From Lamellibrachia columna (taxonomy: Eukaryota > Annelida > Polychaeta > Sabellida > Siboglinidae): a DNA stretch of 64,000 bases. The stretch is taken from positions 21,793,757-21,857,756 of the forward strand of contig OY759274.1 of the NCBI GenBank assembly GCA_963662155.1, given 5' to 3'. The notes under the pieces are model-generated. The model was not told the origin of the DNA. It saw only the letters and a list, made by a program, of their open reading frames with translations, and ran no database searches. This document shows, piece after piece, positions 56,801 to 64,000 of this stretch (its first letter is position 1; each line of letters opens with the position of its first letter). A program made the translations under genes and the position numbers.

Positions 56801-58495
56801 CAAGAACTGGATACAGCGATATATATATGAATGTTACCTGTATACAGTAACATGTCACTGCTCTCGTCTACACCAGGTTATCCCGCAGAGTCCTCCACCC
56901 TTGACTCGACACATGGTCTGGGCTGCTCACCAGAATGGCTGTGGACCACACTACTCCCCAGACTAGCCTACTGGAGTGAGTAGCCGAAACTGAACACAGC
57001 AGTAACGTCTCTGTTGCTCGTCCCCATTGACAAATACAATGAGCACTACCAGGACATGAAAGCTCGGTATGGGAAACATCTTGTGGAGGTGAGTTGTCCA
57101 AAATCCAGTTTAGTGACAATATCTGTCAGACACAAATTTGTTTCTTCATCTGGTGATACATTTTTTAAAGAAGAATTGACACTTAAGAGCACTCTCAGTT
57201 CAGTTTTACGTTCATGTTGCAAATATGTTGTGTGTTGCATATTAATTTAATTTACAAGTAAATTCTTTTAATGAATAAAAAAAATGTATGCACACTTTTA
57301 TTAAACCGACTGTGCATATTATCTTCAAAGCCCATGTCTATTTGTAAATAGTGTCGTGTATGTTATTATAAGCTTCATATTTTCCAGTACTATAATTTTG
57401 TATCAAATTTATCAAATACTTGTGGCAACCAAACACATTCATCATTCAGGGAAAGTTGTGTCAGCTACATGTTTCTCATTAGATTACTACCCTGGTAACT
57501 GAAATTAATAATTTTCATAAATATCATGCTGTGTTTTATTGTTGTCATTCATGTTATGTAGCAGTTAAATTGAAAGGTAATTGCTAATTGTCCTACATAA
57601 TTTGGACCCACGATTTGTGGTTTTTAGACATGGCCAGAAGGAACTGATCCTCGCAAATTCGTCTATGAAGATATCACCTTTGCAGCCTATTTACTGGTGA
57701 ATTTATTATTACTCAGAACTTCCCCATATTTACGGGCTGAAGTCACCTTGGATTTGTACACAGATTTGTAGGCAATGTGTGGAAAATATGTTTATCTGTA
57801 ATGGTACAGTGTACCACTAAATGGTACTGCCAAACTTAAAGTTGCATACAACAAAATGCATAGGCAGATTGTATGATACAACAGAACCAGTGGTACGTTT
57901 GTTAAAAATTGCATTAATAACTTTGTGCTCTCTTACTTTACATTGATTTATGGTTTTAAAAAATGTGAATATGATATTGAAAGTGATTGTATATAATGTG
58001 TGATTAGCTTATTAAATTATGATGGGCGAGGGTGCTTTATATTGCACAATTGGGATTTTATAGCTTATTTATTTGTACTTAATTATTTATTATACTTGAA
58101 CTTTAGAAAACAAATTTAATGCATATTTGTATGCATATGATTTGTTAACCGGAAACAAAGGTATTCATATCTGTAATGCATTCATATGTGCATGCAAGCA
58201 TGCCTTTCGCACACCACAGCAGACAGCCGTTGATGTGCACACACATACACATGCATGCAGGCTGTTGCACATTTTTTATGTGCAGCATTATTTTATGTTG
58301 TCCATAATAACCCATGACTCCATGTCCGAAGAAAATACTGTACCCAAGTAAAACATTTGAGGTTCTGTCTAATGCACTGATTACTTATGACTGCGTCTTC
58401 CCTAGGTTCTCTGGGAAAGGCGAACAGACAAACAGACATTTGTGGATCTGGGCTGTGGCAATGGATTACTAGTGCATCTACTCAACTCGGAAGGG
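53704..58495 (+). CDS. TRMT44: TRMT44 5' half: tRNA(Ser) Um44 2'-O-methyltransferase, exons up to SAM motif I
   Basis: TRMT44/Trm44 transfers a methyl group from SAM to the 2'-O of uridine 44 in tRNA-Ser in the cytoplasm. Five clear exons read in order and phase as this protein: NRQLCGV (53923-54212), CTATFVPLL (55929-56045), VPIDKYNEHYQDMKARYGKH (57000-57088), WPEGTDPRKFVYEDITFAAY (57628-57696) and FVDLGCGNGLLVHLLNSEG (58406-58495). The exon linking the second and third is unresolved. No lesion is seen. The catalytic remainder lies beyond the window, past two transposons. A LINE, a SINE remnant and possibly a piggyBac-type copy sit in its introns. Confidence 0.85.
53840..54212 (+). CDS. TRMT44: TRMT44 N-terminal exon
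   Basis: Open frame from ATG at 53840, or from an acceptor at 53922 (TTTCGGCCAG), to the donor GTGAGA at 54213. Family-like part: LYPHVINRQLCGVKLLSQWH, then RDILKLDLMVNDAEEIVNSI and IRELLPKELQRFPVLTEVVL. HVxNRxLCG is the conserved N-terminal motif. The exon ends in phase 1 and joins 55929 as GAC (VVLIDPEKC), matching the family. The residues before LMHLYPH look less conserved, favouring the spliced start. Confidence 0.75.
54745..55893 (+). mobile_element. CR1/Jockey-type LINE, 5'-truncated, dead
   Basis: Reverse transcriptase from block 4 onward: PVDIIYLDFQKAFDKVPHQR, VLSGVPQGSVLGPILFLIYI, NDLDDRIISNILKFAGDTKL, and the C-terminal thumb VRPHLEYCIQAYRPYRKKDI. The catalytic FADD is FAGD here, so one of the two essential aspartates is lost. 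A frameshift near 55599 follows, then EWNKLSTDC and a stop caused by a deletion. The 3' tail ends GGCAAATCTTGTTAAA. It sits in a TRMT44 intron, same orientation as the gene. Confidence 0.9.
55929..56045 (+). CDS. TRMT44: TRMT44 exon (CTATFVPLL region)
   Basis: From GTTGCCTTTTTAG to a GTTAAG donor at 56046. Reads PEKCTATFVPLLMTGGQSGP, GGKCLPAVYRLQLFTEDK. This matches the TRMT44 stretch with GTITFLPL and VYxIQL. Phase 1 at both ends. The donor is slightly weak but canonical GT. It lies just after the LINE insertion. Confidence 0.8.
56326..56415. repeat. 18-bp tandem repeat
   Basis: Five units of ATGCCATGTTCTAGATAT type. The unit length is a multiple of three, so a repetitive open frame appears on the minus strand (IYLEHG). 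Intronic. Confidence 0.85.
56495..56562 (+). mobile_element. tRNA-like SINE remnant
   Basis: GGACTCTCAGTCGGGAGG followed by GGTTCAAATCC (56539-56549) and GCTGCC. This is the anticodon-arm to T-arm part of a tRNA-derived SINE head with a near-perfect B box. No good A box or acceptor stem is seen, so it is not a tRNA gene. Confidence 0.4.
56742..56845 (+). CDS. TRMT44: Candidate TRMT44 exon (helical linker)
   Basis: After GAATGAACAG the frame reads ICQAMKCLTNTLKSEALNRP then KNWIQRYIYECY. Position and character fit the helical segment before VPIDKY in the family (W-x-x-K-x-x-x-W). A donor GTATAC near 56841 is possible, but the phase does not match the next exon, so boundaries are unsettled. Confidence 0.35.
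57000..57088 (+). CDS. TRMT44: TRMT44 exon (YNEHYQDMKARYG)
   Basis: From CTGAACACAG (or CAGCAG three bases on) to a perfect-type donor GAG|GTGAGT at 57089. Reads VTSLLLVPIDKYNEHYQDMK, ARYGKHLVE, ending in phase 0 and joining TWPEGTDPRKF in the next exon. The family has KYxxxYxxLKxKYxxMVxxWPExTDPxKF. Confidence 0.85.
57628..57696 (+). CDS. TRMT44: TRMT44 exon (WPEGTDPRKFVYED)
   Basis: 69 bp, 23 codons, phase 0 at both ends, from GGTTTTTAG to GTGAAT. Reads TWPEGTDPRKFVYEDITFAA then YLL. WPExTDPxKFVYEDxxxAAYLL is the signature of TRMT44 directly upstream of the methyltransferase fold. Confidence 0.92.
58406..58495 (+). CDS. TRMT44: TRMT44 exon with SAM-binding motif I
   Basis: 90 bp, 30 codons, phase 0, from TCTTCCCTAG to GTATGT. 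Reads VLWERRTDKQTFVDLGCGNG then LLVHLLNSEG. DLGCGNG is the glycine-rich SAM-binding loop of a Rossmann-fold methyltransferase, and FVDLGCGNGLLVH is diagnostic for TRMT44. Last exon of the gene seen in the window. Confidence 0.95.
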
Positions 58496-58631
58496 GTATG
58501 TAGTGGCAGGATCCATAATTATTATTTTATTGACTTCTGTGGAATAACTGAAAAGTGTCACCACCTGTTGTTAAACAATTGACGCCATTTTTCAGTTGTT
58601 CTACACCAGTCACCAAATGACACCACTAGTG

Positions 58632-59345
58632 TTAACCCATTAGACCCCGCACATTGAATTATGCGTGTGCTGCTTTTCCCCGGGCAACTGAGGCAGATTT
58701 TGAAAATTATGGATGCTTGTAGTTTTTAAGCTGTAGTTTCAAAAGTATTGATATCTTATAATTGCAAGTTATGTTTATTTTGAAGCAAATTTTATTATCT
58801 ATGCAATGGTGTAACTGTGGTGTATATAAGCATGTTATATGTTGTCATTCTGAGGTGTGGAACTTCGGAAATAATTTCTTTTAACAAATATTGAGTGAAG
58901 TTTGACATGATAGTCATATTTTATTACAATAACATCACCAACTGCTGGCTCCACACAAGGAAATGTTCTTCCTATGCATGATACTGCACAAAGAATCCAA
59001 TTTTGCACAAATGCACATTGCATGTCAGACATCCAAAGCATGTCTCAATTGCACGTCCAGATGGCCGTTTCACTCTGTTTTTGCGACACAACTGATAAGC
59101 TCATTTTGATGACAATCAGTTGTTGGAGTTCTCATCAGGGATGTCATCACTACTATTACTTGCCACCTGAAACAAACAAACAGCTACAGTAATGAAAACA
59201 GAATAAGAATAATTTTTTTTATCAATTTGTCACATGTCATATCCATCACAACAATGTAAAATTATTTTTTTTACAAGCAGCCGATAATTACAAGACTTTT
59301 TTTAATTTACTAATATCTGAAATATAGATAAATATAATTAATTAC
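58632..59345 (-). mobile_element. Second copy of the piggyBac-type element, right end missing
   Basis: TTAA at 58632-58635 followed by CCCATTAGACCCCGC, then about 710 bp closely similar to 48429-49140. The minus-strand piggyBac cysteine-rich tail reads AYQLCRKNRVKRPSGRAIET, CFGCLTCNVHLCKIGFFVQY, HA. Similarity stops near 59345 and no right terminal repeat is found before 60100; the copy is truncated. 59346-60100 has no recognised gene and may include the 5' untranslated part of the LINE that follows. Confidence 0.75.
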
Positions 59346-60105
59346 AAAGACCACTGACGCCGTCAATATAATAAAATTGTCAACAATGTCCAAAGGCAAA
59401 ACAACACCACGCATCCAGGGGCCGGGCTTGACTGTTTACATGCTCGTCGGGCCAGATGTTTCTGTTTTATTTACTCATTTGCTTTATAATTCATTATATA
59501 ACAACATGCACAACTAACAACGTAATCTAAGCCGAGTAAATGGCACAAAACACACAATGTTAGTGTTGAAACAGTCGACAAGTTGAATAAGGAACTCCGA
59601 GGCAGCTTCCGGTTACAATGTCTGATTACGTATGAGCTCCGCTGTTTTAGTAAATTTTTGGCTGTTTACAGTGGAGAAAGGGCGTTTTTCATCCTAATCA
59701 TATTATTCTAATAGCATACTGATTATCACACCGTGATGTTTAGATGTAAATTCTGAGCTGATGCGATATAAATCCAATCTTAAACTATACATTGACCCAT
59801 TCCAAATTTCCCGCCAAAATTTTCATTCTTCCGGTTAGGTGCACAATGTAAACAACACAGATAATTAAGGCTAGACAAAATTTAGTAATAACGTGCACTC
59901 CCAACCTGAGTCATACTAACAGGCAATTTCAACCAAGGCGTCTTTTACCCAGAGTAGCCCTGGGACAGAAGTACGTTTCTTGTCGAGCACGGCACACTGT
60001 CACTATAGTCACAACGCCTTGGAAACCCCTGCACGTACTCTTAGTACAACAGCACGCATATGGTAAGTGTTACATGGAACTTGATTTTTTTCTGGAATTA
60101 CGGAA

Positions 60106-61160
60106 ATGAGTGAAAATGACCGACACAGTGGTCCAAAACAAGATACTGGCGAAAATGTAGCAATTTCTAGCGCTCCAATCACAAAACTAAAAAATAATGG
60201 GACTCGGAGAGGTAGCAAAAACTCTGAATCGGGAAGCGATGTTAGAGAAGCTTGGAAATGCGAAGACTGCGAGAAAATCTTTAAAAGTGAGAAAGACAGA
60301 ATGCTCGAGTGCGAGTACTGTGGAAACCGATACTGCATTAAATGCTTGAAATTTAAACCTGGCGAATATGAGGCAATGGGGAAACCTGGATGCATGTCGT
60401 TCTGCTTAAAATGCAAACCAAAAATTTTAAAAAATATTCTCAATGAGAAAGTTATCAAAGAGCGATGCAAGATGTATTTCAAAACTATGATCATGAGATT
60501 TGAGGCCATAGAAAAAAAATGGATGCTAAATGCAATAGTAAAGAAGTAAAAGAAATCGTAAGGCAGGAAATGGATGCATTACATACATGCAGACCAAATG
60601 ATGATGAAAGCTGGAACCTACTAACCACCCAAAATAGTGGAATTGTTGTGGAGGAAACAGTAAGAGAAATCAATGAAAGAAAAAATAGGGAAACAAATTT
60701 TCTTATATTCAATGCCCCAGAACCAAAAACAAACCTAAAGGAAGAGAGAGTGAGGATAGATATGGAGTTTGTTGAAGGGTTGTGTAATGAGGTGTGCAAT
60801 CTGAACCTAGATGTAAAAGATGAGATAACCAAAGTTATCAGGCTAGGTAAAAAACAAACAGACGGAGATATGGGTGATACTGAGCAAAAACCCAGACCTC
60901 TTAAGGTAGTAATGAAAGACACTAACAAAAAGATGGAATTGTTCAAACGACTATCAAACTTAAGAGATGCGGAGGACAAATATAAATGTCTCAGCATCCA
61001 GCACGACTTAACAAAAAAAGAAAGAGAGGAAGGAAGGAAACTCCTAGAGGAGGCCAGGACAAAAGAGATAAATGATGACGGGAAATGGTTGTACAGGGTG
61101 AGAGGCCCACCATGGGCCAGAAAAATTGTAAGATTCAAACCTCGAAGGGACGAGGAGTAA
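60106..61160 (+). pseudogene. LINE ORF1 (PHD-like finger), frameshifted
   Basis: Residues 50-105 have C52, C55, C69, C72, C77, C80, C96, C100 and C103 in a PHD-like spacing (WKCEDCEKIF, LECEYCGNRYCIKC, FCLKCKP). At about 60517, an eight-A run separates this frame from the next. The second part (60519-61160) has REINERKNRETNFLIFNAPE, the RRM-like core seen in LINE ORF1 proteins, then a basic helical tail (LTKKEREEGRKLLEEARTKE). One base added in the A run would fuse the two. ORF1 binds the element RNA in this family. Confidence 0.8.
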
Positions 61161-63819
61161 GACAAGAAAGATCATCTAACCAGAAAAACACGGTAAATAC
61201 AAATTATACACATAAACAGTTAAAATGTTTCTACACCAACGCTGATAGTCTAATCAATAAATTTACTGAGTTCAAAGCTCGAGTCGAATCACATAAGTGT
61301 ATGGTGATTGCAATCACTGAGGTTAAACCGAAAAACCAGAAATTTCTATTAAACACAGCTGAACTGGGTTTGAGTGACTATGATTTATACCATAACATCG
61401 ATAAGCAAGGACGAGGTGTTTGTATATATACCCACAAAACACTAAACGCAAAACCCTTCGTATCTTTAGGAACCAACTTTCAAGAATCGATATGGGTTGA
61501 GATAAAATTAAACAAAAAAGACACTTTTCTGATAGGATGTGTATATAAAAGCCCAGGCAGCTCTGGCACCAATAATGAACAATTAAATGAACTGATTAGT
61601 GAGGCAATGAGCTATAAACAATCACATCTTCTCTTGCTTGTGGAGATTTTAACTACCCCAACATAGACTGGCAAAACTGGTACACACTCTCAGAGAATAC
61701 TAATAGCCCAGACACTAAATTTAAAGAAGGAATAAGAGATAATTTCCTCTTCCAACATGTCACACTCCCAACAAGGGGGCGATTAGGAAATAAATCAAAC
61801 ATTCTTGATTTAGTTTTCACCAATGAAAAAGGTATGATAGATGATATAGTGTATGAAAGCCCACTTGGTAAGAGTGATCACTCTGTCCTCATCATTACAT
61901 TTAGGTGCTATGCGGAAATAGCAAGCAGTACTCGACTTAAATATTATTACGACCAAGGGGATTATGATAGTATGAAGACGAAACTAGACCACACAGACTG
62001 GGGCGAGATACTTGGCACGAGCACTATAAACCATCAATGGTTAGGTTTTAAAGAATATATTAAAAAGATAGAGGATAAATTCATCCCCATCGACTTGTGA
62101 GTAATATTAACAGACATAAAGGAAAAGTACCCCTAAACAAGGAATCAGTAAAGAAAAAACACATTTTATGGAAACGTTATATGGAGACAAAAGAAGGAAA
62201 ATACTATACTGAATATTGTAGGGCTAGAAATCAAGTCCGTAAATTAACGAGGAGGATACAGAAGGAATTTGAGATGAAGCTAGCAACAGAATCTAAGACA
62301 AACCCAAAAGCAGTATGGAAATATATGAACTCCAAAACCAAGAATCGGGAAGGTGTTTCAGATCTGAACACAGACCCTAAAGATCCTAAATCTAGACTCA
62401 CAGATTCTGATAGGGAAAAGGCAGATGTCTCAGGAATTTTTTTTCAAGTGTTTTTACTATAGAGCCATATGGTGATATCCCTCATATTCCACCAGTGAAG
62501 TTAAGGCACAACATGGAAGAATTGACTATTGATGAGGAAATGATTAAAAAAAGACTTGATAACCTTAATGTGTGTAAATCGGTAGGGCCAGATGGTGTTC
62601 ATCCTAGGTTGTTGAAAGAGCTATCTAATCATCTATGTAAACCACTAGCTAGGCTATTTAATAATTCACTGGCTGTGGGTGAACTACCAAAGGAATGGAA
62701 ACAGGGAAGGATCTCAGCCATATTTAAGAAGCGTAATCGAAAAAACGCAGGAAATTATAGACCAGTCAGCTTAACAAGTATAATGTGTAAATGTATGGAA
62801 CAATGTGTCAAAGATCATATTGTCAATCATATGATAAGGAATAAATTATTTAGTACGCAACAATTTGGTTTTATTAAAGGTCAATCTATGGTACTCCAAT
62901 TATTAAATGTTATTGACTCATGGACCAAAGCTTTAGATAGAGGGGAATCTGTAGACGTTGTATATTTGGATTTCATGAAAGCATTTGACACTGTCCCTCA
63001 CAAAAGATTGATAGGCAAACTTAAATCATATGGAATAGAGTATTACACACTAAGATGGATCCAGGCGTTCTTGTCTGACCGGGTACAGCAGGTCAATGTA
63101 AATGGTACAAATTCTGAGTGGGCAAATATAACAAGTGGTATTCCACAAGGCCAGTGTATTAGGACCGATACTATTTGTTTTATACATAAATGATCTTCCT
63201 GAGAATATAGTTTCAAATGTATATATGTTTGCGGATGATATAAAGATTTTCAAAACGATTACTAGTCCACGTGACCAGCGTATACTACAGAACGACTTGG
63301 TCCTTTACAACCCTAAATCAACATAATTTTGTGCCATTATATAAAGCTTTAGTTAGGAGTCATCTAGATTATGCAATATCAATATGGTCCCCTTATAAAC
63401 AGAAATACAAAGATGCCATCGAAAATGTGCAAAGACGCGCAACAAAACAGCTTCCTGGTATGAAGAATATTTCTTACGAGGAAATACTTCAGAGATTGAA
63501 ACTTCCTACACTTGCATATAGACGAACTCGTGGTGATATGATTGAGGTATATAAACTGCTCCATGGGAAATATGACGGTGATGTATCTAACATTGTAAAG
63601 CTGCACAAAGACAGTGATACAAGCCCAAGGGAAGAAACAAGGGGGCATAGATTGAAATTGTTTATAGAACGTGCTTGTACAAATGTTAGAAAAGAAAGCT
63701 TCTCACTTAGAGTTACCAGATTATGGAATGATCTACCGGAAGTAGTTGTAACTGCCCCAAGCACGGCAACTGAATCTACTTGGGCCTTTATAACTAATAT
63801 ATACTATAGTATATATTAG
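61085..63819 (+). pseudogene. LINE ORF2 (APE endonuclease + reverse transcriptase), broken
   Basis: ORF2 overlaps ORF1 by about 75 bases. Endonuclease: KCFYTNADSLINKFTEF, AITEVKPKN, YDLYHNIDKQGRGVCIYTHK, then GDFNYPNIDW after a frameshift, and GKSDHSVLIITF. Reverse transcriptase: SVGPDGVHPRLLKEL, NYRPVSLTSIMCKCMEQCVK, YLDFMKAFDTVPHKRL, GIPQG (shift), SVLGPILFVLYINDLPENIV and the catalytic FADDIKIF. The thumb region after LQNDL is deleted down to NFVPLYKALVRSHLDYAISI. The catalytic residues themselves survive; the frame does not. Confidence 0.85.
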
Positions 63820-63846
63820 TTATAAAGGCCCAAGTTGATTCAGTTG
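63767..63846. repeat. 80-bp near-perfect palindrome inside the LINE
   Basis: Two 40-base arms with no spacer, centred between 63806 and 63807 (ACTA|TAGT), with one mismatch. CAACTGAATC opens the left arm and its complement closes the right arm. Weaker pairing extends a further 10-15 bases. It interrupts the LINE C-terminal frame between APSTAT and APSVNF. Confidence 0.95.
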
Positions 63847-64000
63847 CCCGTGGCCCCAAGTGTCAACTTTAAAAACCGTCTAGATAGACATTGGAGTACT
63901 GAGGAGTTCTCTACAACTACAAAGCTGCCTTGCAAGGAAGTCGTAGAAAATTCCATGGGATAATTGAAGATCTGACCACCGAGGCCACCGCCTACGGTCA

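Larger units (their letters stand above)
60106..63990 (+). mobile_element. Near full-length CR1/Jockey-type LINE, multiply broken
   Basis: ORF1 (PHD-like zinc finger plus coiled-coil and RRM-like part), then ORF2 (APE-type endonuclease, reverse transcriptase, C-terminal tail) in normal order. The domain order and PHD-containing ORF1 fit the CR1/L2/Jockey group. Frameshifts near 60517, 61641, 62093, 62440 and 63153, a deletion at about 63300 and a palindrome insertion at 63767-63846 inactivate it. The 3' end probably runs past the window. Same orientation as TRMT44, probably inside its next intron. Confidence 0.9.

Noticed and set aside
60009..61165. Minus-strand open frames of 166 and 224 codons
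   Set aside because: Shadows of LINE ORF1, which has PHD-like cysteines on the plus strand.

Overview
The window is animal nuclear DNA. It has GT-AG introns, a homologue of the eukaryotic tRNA methyltransferase TRMT44, CR1/Jockey-type LINEs, a Penelope-like element, piggyBac-type and Mutator-type DNA transposons, and tRNA-derived SINEs. The mix and the receptor-like FN3 family fit a marine invertebrate, perhaps a lophotrochozoan such as a mollusc. That is an inference; nothing here fixes the species. All three genes are on the + strand.

Layout. (1) 1-38.6 kb, locus A: the exon series of a large extracellular protein built from fibronectin-III-like modules, then a cadherin-like region, with a Pro/Ser-rich last exon (stop at 38486, AATAAA at 38602). 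Its introns are filled with minisatellites of 42, 43, 51, 65, 66 and 107 bp and others. One 18.4-kb intron (18889-37318) holds a 16.8-kb array of about 620 units of 27 bp, flanked by a 43-bp array. (2) 38.6-43.3 kb: intergenic DNA with a TGCG microsatellite and a minus-strand LINE tail. (3) 43.3-52.9 kb, locus B: a tandem paralogue of locus A. Its first exons copy 1.59-2.74 kb and are split by a Penelope-like insertion. A LINE tail, a 1.3-kb piggyBac-type element and a Mutator-like transposase fragment lie further along. (4) 53.7-58.5 kb: the 5' half of TRMT44, up to the SAM-binding motif; a 5'-truncated LINE sits in its first recognised intron, and a second piggyBac-type copy follows the last visible exon. 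(5) 60.1-64.0 kb: a long but broken CR1/Jockey-type LINE with ORF1 and ORF2, carrying an 80-bp palindrome.

Main observation. At least ten minisatellite arrays abut exon-intron junctions, and their unit contains the splice site of the neighbouring exon. Examples are a 38-bp unit carrying CAG|GTAAGT after the exon ending 47551, and units repeating the 3' splice site before exons at 4335, 5628, 10653 and 18120. The introns of this gene pair seem to have grown by copying their own splice junctions, leaving dozens to hundreds of decoy sites.

Caution. Many exons of A and B need frameshifts or contain stops, and the lesions differ between the duplicated copies. Either both are decaying, or the assembly carries indel errors. 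TRMT44 exons are clean, which argues for real decay of A and B, though those exons are short. No expression or homology search was possible; exon calls rest on splice consensus, reading frame and recalled family patterns.
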